NCBI GenBank assembly: GCA_021809105.1
Contig: JAKBAM010000001.1
Location: 62,001-126,000 of the forward strand
Source of the DNA: Actinomycetes bacterium
GTDB lineage: Bacteria > Actinomycetota > Acidimicrobiia > Acidimicrobiales > Palsa-688
DNA: 64,000 nucleotides
Direction: 5' to 3'
Below the pieces are notes generated by a model. It had not been told where the DNA came from and did not search any database. It saw only the letters and a program-made list of their open reading frames with translations. Of this stretch, positions 7,680 to 16,437 are shown one piece after another. Numbering within the stretch: the stretch's first letter is position 1; every line of letters starts with the position of its first letter. Position numbers and translations under genes: made by a program.

Positions 7680-9140
7680 ATGCCCATGAAGACCGTAAAC
7701 CAGAAGGTGGCCGTCAGCATCGTCTACGTCGCCGCCATGTTCATGGCCATCATGGACACGACCATCGTCAACGTTGCCCTCCCGACGATCACCAGGGACC
7801 TGCACTCGTCGCAGGCCAGCGTGGCGGCCACGGTCATCGCCTTCCTCGTGAGCCTGGCGGTGTTCATCCCGGCCTCCTCCTGGCTGGGTGACCGCATCGG
7901 CGCCCGTCGGGTCCTACTCGGCTCGATCGTCATCTTCACGGTGGCCTCGGCACTCTGCGGCCTCGCCTCGAGCCTGGGCGAGCTAGTGGCGTTCCGAGTG
8001 CTCCAGGGCGTGGGCGGCGGCCTCATGACGCCAGTCGGCCTGGCGATGCTGTTCCGAGTGTTCCCGCCCGCCGAGCGAGTCAAGGCCTCTGCCCTGCTGA
8101 TCCTGCCGACGGCCCTCGCACCGGCGCTGGGCCCAGTGCTCGGGGGCTTCTTCGTCACCGATCTGTCGTGGCGCTGGGTGTTCTACGTCAACGTCCCGAT
8201 CGGCACACTTGCCGTCATCTTCGGAGTCGTGTTCCTCGCGGAGCAGCGGCCGCCCACCGCCGGACGCTTCGACCTGCCCGGTTTCGTGACCTCCGGCTCC
8301 GGTCTCGGCCTCGTGATGTACGGCGTGTCGGAGGGACCCAACATCGGGTGGCACACCGCGAGCGTATTGATCTCGATCGCGATCGGGATCGCCTTGTTGC
8401 TCGGAATGGTCACAGTCGAGCTGCGCACCGAGCGCCCGATGCTGGACCTCCGCCTCTACGGCAATCGGCTGTTCCGGGCTACCGCCCTGGTGATGACGCT
8501 CGGCGCCACCGCCTTCCTAGGGGCGCTGTACCTGCTGGCGCTGTTCTTCCAGGAGGCGCTGCACATGACCGCCCTCCAGGCGGGGTTGAGCATCTTCCCG
8601 GAGGCGTTGGGCGTCATGACCGGCTCGCAGCTGGTCAGCCGCCTGCTGTACCCGAGCCTTGGGCCCCGCCGGATCATGGCGGGAGGGCTCCTCGTCGTGG
8701 CCGCCGTCATGGCCCTACTGTCGCAGGTCACCCCCGGCACCAACCTGTGGCTCCTCCGGGTCGTCGTCTACTTCCTCGGGCTCGGCATGTCCGGCGTGTT
8801 CCTGCCCTCCCAGGCGGCGGCCTTCGCCAGCCTGCCGAAGGAGAAGACGGGCGACGCGTCCACCGTCTTCAACGCTCAGCGCCAACTCGGCGGAGCCGTC
8901 GGCGTCGCCGCCTTGACCACCGTGCTGACCAGCTTGCACCCGCTGCATGTGGTGGCCGGCCGGACCGTAGCCAACCTCGGTGCTTATCAGGCGGGCTTCG
9001 TGGTGGCAGCTGGGATCGCCATCCTGGCCGGAGTGGCCGCCCTCGCTGTCAAAGACGCCGACGCAGCATCAACCATCGTTCCACGGAAGCGCAAGACCGC
9101 TCCCGTGGCGCCCGAAGCCGAGTCGGTGGCCGCCGTTTAG
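7680..9140 (+). CDS. MFS multidrug exporter, DHA2 (14-helix) type
   Basis: 486 residues from ATG 7680, which has GGAG eight bases upstream. The first helix carries the drug:H+ antiporter motif FMAIMDTTIVNVALPTI, and loop 2-3 has the motif-A remnant LGDRIGARRV. About 14 hydrophobic helices follow in the EmrB/QacA layout, including ILPTALAPALGPVLGGFF (motif C region). It should export amphipathic drugs or metabolites through the inner membrane using the proton gradient. The C-terminus is a short charged tail. It is divergent from fbiC and convergent with the substrate-binding lipoprotein. No regulator gene lies beside it, so the substrate is unknown. Confidence 0.88.
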   Translation: MPMKTVNQKVAVSIVYVAAMFMAIMDTTIVNVALPTITRDLHSSQASVAATVIAFLVSLAVFIPASSWLGDRIGARRVLLGSIVIFTVASALCGLASSLGELVAFRVLQGVGGGLMTPVGLAMLFRVFPPAERVKASALLILPTALAPALGPVLGGFFVTDLSWRWVFYVNVPIGTLAVIFGVVFLAEQRPPTAGRFDLPGFVTSGSGLGLVMYGVSEGPNIGWHTASVLISIAIGIALLLGMVTVELRTERPMLDLRLYGNRLFRATALVMTLGATAFLGALYLLALFFQEALHMTALQAGLSIFPEALGVMTGSQLVSRLLYPSLGPRRIMAGGLLVVAAVMALLSQVTPGTNLWLLRVVVYFLGLGMSGVFLPSQAAAFASLPKEKTGDASTVFNAQRQLGGAVGVAALTTVLTSLHPLHVVAGRTVANLGAYQAGFVVAAGIAILAGVAALAVKDADAASTIVPRKRKTAPVAPEAESVAAV

Positions 9141-9149
9141 CCGCGGGAT

Positions 9150-10340
9150 TCAGCTAGGGGCGGTTCCGACCTGGACGATCTTGCCCCTCTTCACCTGGTA
9201 GATGTACACCGTCCCCCCTACGACGTTGCCGTCGGGGTGGAACTTGATAGTCCTGGTAACGCCCTCCCAGCTGCTCGTCTGCAAATAATGGTTGATAGCC
9301 GACGGCGTCGTGTTGCCCGCTTCGATGGCAGCCAGGAGGAAGTCGGTGATGTCGTAGCCCTCGACCGAATACGCGGGGGGAGGAGTGCCGTAGGCTGCCT
9401 GGAAGGCGGTGTTGAACGTCGCGGCGCTGGCAATCGATGAGGTGTCCTCGCAGACGCAGGTCAGGTACGCTCCTTCGGCGGCGGAGCCGCCGGCATCGGC
9501 GAGCAAGCGTGGATCCTCGGAGCCACCGCTGGTCATGATGGAGCCGGCATAGCCCTGGTCCTTGAGCTGCACGATCAGCCGGCCGGCTGCGCCATAGGAG
9601 CCGCCGTAGAAGACCGCCGCCGGCTTGGCCGCGAGAATCTTGTCGACCGTCGATGAGTAATCCTGGCCGTTGGGATCTATGTGGTCATCGACTACATCGG
9701 TTGCGCCATCGTTGCTCAGCTGGCTGCGGAAGTAGTCGGCCACGCCCTGCCCGTAGGAGCTCTGGTCGTCGATGACGGCGACGGTGTTGGCGCCGAGCGT
9801 CTTGACGAGGTAGTTGGCGTCACCCAGACCTTGGACGCTGTCATCGGCTACGGCACGGTAGAAGGACGTGTCTCCGGCCTGCGCCAGTGCCACGCTGGTC
9901 GCCGAGGCGGTGACGTGGGGTATCCCTGCCCGCTGGAAATAGGGGTCGGCCACCGTCGACCCGCCCGACGAGGAAGGCCCGACCACAGCGACATCCTTGT
10001 CGCTGACCAGCCTCTGCGCACCGGCGCGCGCGCGGCCGGGATCACCCTGGCTGTCGAAGGGATCGACGGTGACCACCACCCTCGGCCGGCCGACCATGTA
10101 TTGGCTGACGGCCAGCTTCTCCCCGTCTTCAATGGCCCGTCCGAGCGCAGAGTCGGCACCGCTCAAAGGGCCGAAAAACCCGATCTGCACGGCGATCGTG
10201 GGCGGCGCTGTGCCCGTGCCGACGGTATGGGTCGACGGCGACCCGGCGCCCCCCGGCTCAGGGCTTCCGCAGGCTCCGAGGCCGAGCGCTGCTGCGGCTA
10301 TCGCGGCGGCGCTCGCCACGACCGGTCGGTGCTTGGTCAC
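9150..10340 (-). CDS. ABC transporter substrate-binding lipoprotein (branched-chain amino acid family)
   Basis: 396 residues from GTG 10340. The N-terminus has a signal sequence (VVASAAAIAAAALG) ending in the lipobox LGAC, so it should be a membrane-anchored lipoprotein. The body is a type I periplasmic-binding fold: IGFFGPLSGADSALGRAIED, later FYRAVADDSVQG and AVFYGGSYGAAGRLI, as in LivJ/amide-binding proteins. The start codon overlaps the stop of the pseudouridine synthase gene as GTGA, so translation is probably coupled. No permease or ATPase gene is nearby, so it is an orphan and may serve a transporter encoded elsewhere or act in sensing. Confidence 0.85.
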   Translation of the reverse strand: MTKHRPVVASAAAIAAAALGLGACGSPEPGGAGSPSTHTVGTGTAPPTIAVQIGFFGPLSGADSALGRAIEDGEKLAVSQYMVGRPRVVVTVDPFDSQGDPGRARAGAQRLVSDKDVAVVGPSSSGGSTVADPYFQRAGIPHVTASATSVALAQAGDTSFYRAVADDSVQGLGDANYLVKTLGANTVAVIDDQSSYGQGVADYFRSQLSNDGATDVVDDHIDPNGQDYSSTVDKILAAKPAAVFYGGSYGAAGRLIVQLKDQGYAGSIMTSGGSEDPRLLADAGGSAAEGAYLTCVCEDTSSIASAATFNTAFQAAYGTPPPAYSVEGYDITDFLLAAIEAGNTTPSAINHYLQTSSWEGVTRTIKFHPDGNVVGGTVYIYQVKRGKIVQVGTAPS

Positions 10341-11314
10341 GGCGCAGGGACCAGCATCTCTAGCACCGACACCAGATCCACAGGCAACGGGGACGAAAAG
10401 GACACCGGCCGCCCATCCCCGGGGTGCCGGAACGCGAGTTGCGCGGCGTGCAGCCAGGGGCGCCCCATCTCCACGCCAGGTATCGCCGCGCCGGCCCTGG
10501 TGCCGTAACGGTCGTCGCCGACGACCGGGTGGCCGATCGCCTTGGCGTGGACCCGGATCTGATGGGTCCGGCCCGTCTCGAGCCGGCATTCCAGGAGCGT
10601 GGCGGCGACCGGCGAGGCGTAGCGGGCTTCGACCCGGTAGCGAGTGCGCGCCTGCTTCCCATCGGTTCGCACGACGATCCGGGTCGGGTCTCGGTCGGCG
10701 CGGCCCAGGGGTGCGTCGATGAGGCCCTCGTCGCCGTCGACCCGACCGTGCACCAGCGCGAGGTACCGCCGTTCGACGGACCGCTCCGCCAGTTGCGCGA
10801 TCAGGTCAGCCCGTGCCTCCGACGTCCGGGCAACCACCAGCAACCCCGAAGTGCCGCGGTCCAGCCGGTGGACGATGCCGGGGCGCCCGGCCCCACCCCG
10901 CTCGGATGCGAGCAATGCCAGATCCGGATAGAGGGCCAACAGTCCCTGGACCATCGTCCCGCGATCGTGGCCAGCGCCGGGGTGGACGACCATCCCCGCG
11001 GGCTTGTCCACCACGATGACCTGGTCGTCGGCCCAAACGACCGGGACTTCGACGCCCGCGTCGGGGAGGTCGGGCGTGGGGACGGTGCCGGGGGGGACAC
11101 GCGCCTCGAGACGTTCGCCGGTGCGCAGCTTGCGGCTTCGGTTGGTGGTGACCCGCCCTCCGACCTTTACCCGGCCCTCGGCCACCAGCGTGTCCGCCTC
11201 GCTTCGAGGGCGCCCGGTGAGCATGGCGAGGACCCGGTCCACCCGCTGCCCGTCGAGAGCCGCGGGTACGATCTCGGTCAAATCGGTGTCACGAGCGGGC
11301 GTCTCATCACGCAC
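10337..11314 (-). CDS. rluD: RluA/RluD family 23S rRNA pseudouridine synthase
   Basis: 325 residues. An N-terminal S4 RNA-binding domain (about 15-80, with GRPRSEADTLVAEGRVKVGG) is followed by the catalytic domain with the family motif HRLDRGTSGLLVVAR, whose Asp attacks the uridine. It modifies specific uridines in 23S rRNA in the cytoplasm. Placement directly after lspA is very common in bacteria. GTG start, overlapping the lspA stop by 8 bases; its own stop overlaps the next start as GTGA. I assign the RluD type from the neighbourhood and the S4 domain. The exact target uridines are inferred from the family. Confidence 0.85.
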   Translation of the reverse strand: MRDETPARDTDLTEIVPAALDGQRVDRVLAMLTGRPRSEADTLVAEGRVKVGGRVTTNRSRKLRTGERLEARVPPGTVPTPDLPDAGVEVPVVWADDQVIVVDKPAGMVVHPGAGHDRGTMVQGLLALYPDLALLASERGGAGRPGIVHRLDRGTSGLLVVARTSEARADLIAQLAERSVERRYLALVHGRVDGDEGLIDAPLGRADRDPTRIVVRTDGKQARTRYRVEARYASPVAATLLECRLETGRTHQIRVHAKAIGHPVVGDDRYGTRAGAAIPGVEMGRPWLHAAQLAFRHPGDGRPVSFSSPLPVDLVSVLEMLVPAP

Positions 11315-11831
11315 GGTCGGCCCTGTCCGCGGCCTTCGTGCCGGGAGCCCTGCGGGAGTAGGCCAGCACGAGCGTCAGCGCTCCTACGACGATGGCCGCA
11401 TCCGCGACGTTGAACACGGGCCACAGGTCCCGATGACCGACGCGCAGGATGTCGATGAAATCGACCACTGCTCCATTGTTGTGGCGGAAGAGCCGGTCCA
11501 CCAGGTTGCCGGCTGCCCCTCCGAGAAGGAGACCGATGCCAGCTGCGACCGGCACGGTGGCTGTGCGCGCCGCCCTCCGGCCGAACAGCACTAGACCGGC
11601 AATCAGCACCACCACCACGGTCTCCACCACAGGGGTCACTCCGCGACCGAGGCTGAAGGCGGCCCCTGAGTTGAGAGTCAGGTCGAGGAAGACGGTGCCT
11701 ACGACGTGTCGGGGCTGTCCGATCTTCAGGTGGCTCTCGGCGACCGACTTGGTGAGCTGGTCAGCGGCCAGCACCAGTGCCGCCACGACAGCGATGATGG
11801 AAGGCTGACCTCGCCGTCGGTCCGTGGCCAC
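11307..11831 (-). CDS. lspA: Lipoprotein signal peptidase (signal peptidase II)
   Basis: 174 residues from GTG 11831; a longer frame from GTG 11873 would overlap the upstream gene. Four membrane helices are evident. The two catalytic aspartates lie in GNLVDRLF and FNVADAAIV, and the family stretch LTLNSGAAFSLG precedes them. The enzyme removes signal peptides from prolipoproteins after lipid attachment, so it would process the substrate-binding lipoprotein encoded two genes downstream. It overlaps the pseudouridine synthase start by 8 bases. The assignment is secure; only the start is uncertain, because neither GTG has a clear ribosome site. Confidence 0.92.
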   Translation of the reverse strand: MATDRRRGQPSIIAVVAALVLAADQLTKSVAESHLKIGQPRHVVGTVFLDLTLNSGAAFSLGRGVTPVVETVVVVLIAGLVLFGRRAARTATVPVAAGIGLLLGGAAGNLVDRLFRHNNGAVVDFIDILRVGHRDLWPVFNVADAAIVVGALTLVLAYSRRAPGTKAADRADRA

Positions 11832-11839
11832 ATCAGCGC

Positions 11840-12328
11840 TCAGCGACGAGACGACAGGCCACCGCTCTTGCACGCCACGCAGAGGGCCGCGTGGGGCAGG
11901 GCTTCGAGTCGGGCCTCGGGAATGTCACGGCCGCACTGCTCGCAGCGTCCGTAGGTGCCGGCATCGATCTTGCTGAGGGCCCGGTCGATCTCCTCGATCG
12001 CGGCTCGGGCCTGCCCGGAGAGCACCAAGTCCAACTCACGGTCTACGTTGGAGGTGCCCCCCTCACCGCCCTCTTCGTCGAACTGCACGTCGCCGGGCTC
12101 GTGCTCGAGTGCCAGGGAGTCGGCTTGAGCCTTCAGCTCCTCGGCCTGGTGCACATAGGTAGCACGCTCCTCCAGCAGGAGGGCACGTTGGGCGTCCACG
12201 AACCCGCTGTCGGACCTGGGCGCACCCTGCGGAGGGAGCCTCGTCTCCGCCGCCTTGTTGACATGCACCTTCTTGGCCGCCGACTTGCTCGGTGTGTCGG
12301 TGCTCGTAGTCTTGGTTGCTCTGGGCAT
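11840..12328 (-). CDS. TraR/DksA-type zinc-finger protein
   Basis: 162 residues from ATG 12328, with GGAAG about ten bases upstream. A basic, Ala/Lys-rich N-terminus (MPRATKTTSTDTPSKSAAKK) is followed by a helical hairpin (about 45-120). The C4 zinc finger CEQCGRDIPEARLEAL then CVAC has the DksA/TraR spacing. DksA-like proteins enter the RNA polymerase secondary channel and tune transcription, often with ppGpp. The acidic tip residues needed for DksA activity cannot be judged by eye, so it could be an RNA polymerase-binding factor or a general zinc-finger protein. It heads the lspA-rluD operon and is divergent from ileS. Confidence 0.75.
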   Translation of the reverse strand: MPRATKTTSTDTPSKSAAKKVHVNKAAETRLPPQGAPRSDSGFVDAQRALLLEERATYVHQAEELKAQADSLALEHEPGDVQFDEEGGEGGTSNVDRELDLVLSGQARAAIEEIDRALSKIDAGTYGRCEQCGRDIPEARLEALPHAALCVACKSGGLSSRR

Positions 12329-12432
12329 TTCGCGACCGCTTCCCATGTCTCGTGGGGGCCGGCACGGTACCACGCCGACGCCGCTTCTGGCGGACCACCC
12401 CTACGAAGTCGGGACACCAGGGTCATTCCCCG

Positions 12433-12438
12433 TACTCT
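12433..12438 (+). promoter_or_regulatory. Candidate -10 element of ileS (leaderless start)
   Basis: TACTCT is followed by exactly 6 bases and then ATG 12445. This fits a TANNNT -10 element with transcription starting on the A of the start codon. No ribosome site precedes the ATG, in keeping with a leaderless mRNA. Confidence 0.45.
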
Positions 12439-12444
12439 GTCAAG

Positions 12445-15400
12445 ATGCCTGATGCCTCGCGCAGTGGCCCCCAGGGGCGCTACCCCGATGTTGTCGCGTC
12501 GCCGCACTTCCCTGACATCGAAGAGCGGATCCTGGCCCGTTGGGCGGCAGATAGGACCTTCGAGGCATCGGTAGAGCAGCGGCCGGCAGGTACGGACGGC
12601 AGCAACGAGTACGTCTTCTACGACGGCCCCCCGTTCGCCAACGGGCTTCCCCACTACGGGCACCTCTTGACCGGTTATGTCAAAGACGCCGTCCCTCGCT
12701 ACCAGACGATGAAGGGCCACCGCGTCGAGCGGCGGTTCGGGTGGGACACCCACGGCCTTCCGGCGGAGACCGAGGCGGAGAAGGAGCTCGGAGTGTCGGG
12801 CCGGGGACCGATCACCGACTTCGGTATCGCGAAGTTCAACGACCATTGCAAGTCGTCAGTGCTGCGCTACACCAAGGAATGGGAGCGCACCGTCACCCGC
12901 CAGGCCCGTTGGGTGGACTTCACCCACGACTACAAAACCATGGACCTCACCTACATGGAGAGTGTCATGTGGGCAATCAAGCAGCTCTGGGACAAAGGGC
13001 TTCTCTACGAGGGATTTCGAGTACTCCCATACTGTTGGGAGTGCGAAACCCCGCTATCCAACTTCGAGACCCGCCAGGACAACTCCTACCGTGATCGCCA
13101 GGACCCGGCTGTGACCGTGGCTTTCACGCTCGAGCCGGATCCACAAGCGCCAGAGGACCTCCGCGACGACCTGGACATGTGGGCTTGGACAACCACCCCG
13201 TGGACCCTCCCGTCCAACCTGGCCCTAGCCGTCAACCCGGATGTGGAGTACGGCGTTTACGAGCGGGAAGGTCGCCAGGTCGTGGTGGCCACCGCGCTCG
13301 CGGGATCCTACGAAGCTCAGCTGCAAGGAGCTGTGCCTCTGACCACCGTGCTCGGCGCGGCCTTCGTCGGCCGTCGCTACCGTCCCCTCTTCCCCTACTT
13401 CTCGTCTGCTCCCAACGCCTTCGTGGTCCTCGGTGCCGACTTCGTTACCGTGGAGGACGGGACCGGCGTGGTGCAGATGGCCCCCGGATTCGGCGAGGAC
13501 GACCAGGTGGCATGCGCCGCGGCGGGCATCGATGTCGTCTGCCCGGTCGACGATCGCACTCGCTTCACCCCCGATGTCCCCGATTTCGAGGGCCTGCAGG
13601 TCTTCGAAGCCAACCAGCCGGTCATCCGTGCACTCCGCACCGCAGGCAGCCTCGTCCGATCCGACTCCTACGTGCACAGCTACCCGCACTGCTGGCGAAC
13701 CGACACGCCCTTGGTTTACCGGGCGGTCAGCTCCTGGTTCGTCCAAGTGACTGCCATCAAGGACCGGATGCTGGCCCACAACGCGGAAGTCACGTGGGTG
13801 CCAGGCCACGTGAAGGACGGGGCCTTCGGCAAATGGCTCGAAGGCGCGCGGGACTGGTCCATCTCACGCAATCGGTTCTGGGGCTCGCCCATCCCGGTGT
13901 GGAAGAGCGACGACCCGCGCTACCCGCGCATCGACGTCTACGGCAGCATCGACGAGCTAGAGGCCGACTTCGGCGTGCGGCCCCTCGACCTACACCGTCC
14001 TGCGATCGACGAGCTGACCCGGCCCAACCCTGACGATCCAACCGGTCGCTCCACCATGCGCCGCGTCGCCGACGTGCTGGACTGCTGGTTCGAATCAGGG
14101 TCGATGCCATTTGCCCAGGTGCATTACCCATTCGAAAACGCGGAGTGGTTCGAGCACCACTTCCCCGGCGACTTCATCGTCGAATACATAGGGCAGACGC
14201 GGGGGTGGTTCTACACCCTGCACGTGCTGGCCACTGCGCTCTTCGACCGACCCGCCTTCTCGACCTGCCTGGCCCATGGGGTCATCCTCGGCAACGACGG
14301 CCAGAAGGCGTCCAAGCGCCTGAAAAACTACACCGACCCCGAAGAGGCGTTCGCCACTCAGGGCGCCGACGCCGTGCGCTGGGGGCTCCTGTCGTCGCCG
14401 GTACTGCGCGGCGGGGACGCAGTCTTTGGAGAGAGGGCTACGGGCGATGCCATCCGGGCGGCGCTGCTCCCCCTTTGGCACGCCTGGTCGTTCTTCTCTC
14501 TTTATGCCAACGCCGACGGCCGGCAGGCCGACCCGACTGTGGACCGCGACAGAGCCGCGTCCAACGTCTTGGACCGTTATGTCCTGGCCAAGCTGGCCAC
14601 ACTTGTCACCGATGTCGGCCACGCGATGGACTCATACGACCTCTCGGGCGCGTGTGTCGCGGTCGGCACGTTCCTCGATGCGCTCACCAACTGGTATATC
14701 CGCCGCAGCCGAGACCGGTTCTGGGGCACCTCGGCTGCTGGCCCAGCCGGCGACAGCGCCGCCGCGTTCGACACGCTCGCCGCCGTCCTGGAGGTCCTCT
14801 GCCGCACCGCCGCCCCGCTGCTGCCGATGCTCACTGAGGAGGTCTGGTCGGGCTTGCGCGCCGGGACCCCCGCGGCGATCCTCGAACGCGAGCCGGGTCG
14901 CTTTCCGACTTCCGTCCATCTGACCGATTGGCCCGACGCTGCCTCGCTGCCGACCGACCCCGCCCTGGTGGCGACCATGGACCAGGTGCGCGAGATCTGC
15001 TCTGCTGCGCACTCCGTGCGCAAAGCTCGGCGCCTTCGGGCGCGCCTTCCGCTTGCAGCGGTCACTATCGCCGGGCCCGGAGCCTTAGCGCTGGCAGAGT
15101 TCCGGGACCTCATCGCCGACGAGGTCAACGTCAAGCGGGTCGTGCTCTCCGAGACCGTGGACCTCTACGCCTCGGCCACCCTGACCGTTGCCTTCAAGGT
15201 CGCTGCTCCTCGCCTCGGGAAGGCCACACCCCAGGTGGCGGCAGCCGCGAAGGCCGGCGATTGGCGTCTTCTGGAGGGGGGCCGGGCGCAGGTCGGTGAG
15301 GTCCAACTGGAGGCGGAGGAGTTCGACATGCGCCTGATACCCCTTGACGAGGCGACCACGCGCGTCCTCGACGGCTCGCTCGTGGTGGCGGTCGACACCG

Positions 15401-15696
15401 AAACCGACGAGGCCCTCGAAGCCGAGGGTCTGGCCCGCGACGTCGTCCGGCAAGTCCAGGTGGCACGGCGGGAAGCTGGGCTACAGGTCAGCGACCGCAT
15501 CACGCTGTGGCTCGCCGGATCCGAGGAGGTGATGGACGCCCTTACCGCCCATGGCCAGTACGTAGGAGAGCAGGTGCTGGCCACGTCGGTGCACCCGGCG
15601 GCATGCGGCACGGGCGGAGGCCCCGACGGCGAAGGGTGGGCGCAAGTGGCCTTGCCCGATGGCACGCCGCTCTGGATCCGTATCTCGGTGGCGTGA
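12445..15696 (+). CDS. ileS: Isoleucyl-tRNA synthetase, type 2 (eukaryote-like)
   Basis: 1083 residues. The class I signatures are PHYGH (HIGH motif, about 69-73) in the block YDGPPFANGLPHYGHLL, and KASKR (KMSKS motif, near 620). The N-terminal block and RRFGWDTHGLPAE match the type 2 IleRS of eukaryotes, archaea and many actinobacteria. This type is known for natural mupirocin resistance. The second signature has Ala in place of the usual Met. A central editing domain and a C-terminal anticodon-binding region are present by length. I chose ATG 12445 because family similarity starts just after it and a -10 element is 6 bases upstream. It is convergent with the membrane protein at 15773. Confidence 0.95.
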   Translation: MPDASRSGPQGRYPDVVASPHFPDIEERILARWAADRTFEASVEQRPAGTDGSNEYVFYDGPPFANGLPHYGHLLTGYVKDAVPRYQTMKGHRVERRFGWDTHGLPAETEAEKELGVSGRGPITDFGIAKFNDHCKSSVLRYTKEWERTVTRQARWVDFTHDYKTMDLTYMESVMWAIKQLWDKGLLYEGFRVLPYCWECETPLSNFETRQDNSYRDRQDPAVTVAFTLEPDPQAPEDLRDDLDMWAWTTTPWTLPSNLALAVNPDVEYGVYEREGRQVVVATALAGSYEAQLQGAVPLTTVLGAAFVGRRYRPLFPYFSSAPNAFVVLGADFVTVEDGTGVVQMAPGFGEDDQVACAAAGIDVVCPVDDRTRFTPDVPDFEGLQVFEANQPVIRALRTAGSLVRSDSYVHSYPHCWRTDTPLVYRAVSSWFVQVTAIKDRMLAHNAEVTWVPGHVKDGAFGKWLEGARDWSISRNRFWGSPIPVWKSDDPRYPRIDVYGSIDELEADFGVRPLDLHRPAIDELTRPNPDDPTGRSTMRRVADVLDCWFESGSMPFAQVHYPFENAEWFEHHFPGDFIVEYIGQTRGWFYTLHVLATALFDRPAFSTCLAHGVILGNDGQKASKRLKNYTDPEEAFATQGADAVRWGLLSSPVLRGGDAVFGERATGDAIRAALLPLWHAWSFFSLYANADGRQADPTVDRDRAASNVLDRYVLAKLATLVTDVGHAMDSYDLSGACVAVGTFLDALTNWYIRRSRDRFWGTSAAGPAGDSAAAFDTLAAVLEVLCRTAAPLLPMLTEEVWSGLRAGTPAAILEREPGRFPTSVHLTDWPDAASLPTDPALVATMDQVREICSAAHSVRKARRLRARLPLAAVTIAGPGALALAEFRDLIADEVNVKRVVLSETVDLYASATLTVAFKVAAPRLGKATPQVAAAAKAGDWRLLEGGRAQVGEVQLEAEEFDMRLIPLDEATTRVLDGSLVVAVDTETDEALEAEGLARDVVRQVQVARREAGLQVSDRITLWLAGSEEVMDALTAHGQYVGEQVLATSVHPAACGTGGGPDGEGWAQVALPDGTPLWIRISVA

Positions 15697-15706
15697 GGCA
15701 CTCCGA

Positions 15707-15721
15707 CCGCCTCCGAGGCGG
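15707..15721. terminator. Short GC hairpin between convergent ileS and the membrane-protein gene
   Basis: CCGCCT-CCG-AGGCGG can form a 6-bp stem just after the ileS stop codon. There is no T-run, so it would be a weak intrinsic terminator or only a pause site. It could serve both converging genes. Confidence 0.3.
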
Positions 15722-15772
15722 CGACACCCAAGCGGTCCGTCGTGGCCTCGTCGAGCTACCAGGCTGGACGGC

Positions 15773-16360
15773 CTACTTGGCCGGCGACTGACGCTCCGGA
15801 ACCACGGGGTCCTCGACGGCAGGCGCCTCGCCGCCGAGTTCAGCCAGCGCAGCGTCGATCCGACGAAGGACGGTGGCCCTGGACTTGGTGGACATCTCCC
15901 GCTCCCGAACCTCGAGCAGCTCCTCGGACCCGAGGTCTCGGAGCAGCGGTAGCACCTCCGCCACCCGCATGGCGTCGTAACCTTCGATCGGGAAGACAGG
16001 TTCGTCGTCCCAGTCCTCCTGGTCCCAACCCTCTAGCTCCTCAGGCTCCCCATCGTCGTCGGGCGGCGCGGGGCTCGGCCCTGGGGAGCCGGCCACTCGC
16101 CCAGCGGCCGAGGTCGCAGTCGAGTCGGCCGCGCTCATGGAGGCCCGAGAAGCTCCTGGGCCCTCCCCGATGGAGGAAGACGCCGTGGCGGAGAGGCGAA
16201 GGTTGCGCCGGCGGCTGAGCCGGCCGACGACGATCAAGACCAGGCCGGCCACCGCAGCACAACCGACCGCTGCGTAGAGATACACCAGTGAGCTGTCGGC
16301 GAAACCGATAACCAGCAGGACGATCCCCGCCACGACCAGGCCGACGGTCACGACAAGCAC
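15773..16360 (-). CDS. Two-helix membrane protein with a charged C-terminal helical domain, function unknown
   Basis: 195 residues. Two membrane helices (about 2-21 and 27-46) are followed by RLSRRRNLR, a low-complexity Ser/Ala/Pro/Asp linker (about 60-110) and a C-terminal helical module. That module includes FPIEGYDAMRVAEVLPLL, then SEELLEVREREMSTKSRATVLRRID. I have seen this kind of module in other actinobacterial proteins, but I cannot assign a function. It lies directly downstream of divIVA on the same strand, so a role in cell-pole or envelope growth is possible; that is only inference from position. Confidence 0.6.
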   Translation of the reverse strand: MLVVTVGLVVAGIVLLVIGFADSSLVYLYAAVGCAAVAGLVLIVVGRLSRRRNLRLSATASSSIGEGPGASRASMSAADSTATSAAGRVAGSPGPSPAPPDDDGEPEELEGWDQEDWDDEPVFPIEGYDAMRVAEVLPLLRDLGSEELLEVREREMSTKSRATVLRRIDAALAELGGEAPAVEDPVVPERQSPAK

Positions 16361-16437
16361 TACGCCATCACCTTCCCGTCATCCACGGCAAACGCGAGTC
16401 AGCCTATGACGTTGGGGGACGCGGCCCCGCCATATCC

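Noticed and set aside
12329-12444. T-box riboswitch before ileS, suggested by GGTACC at 12366-12371
   Set aside because: Only 116 bases separate the divergent genes, no specifier or antiterminator stem is visible, and the -10 element 6 bases before ATG 12445 points to a leaderless mRNA. GGTACC is a simple palindrome.
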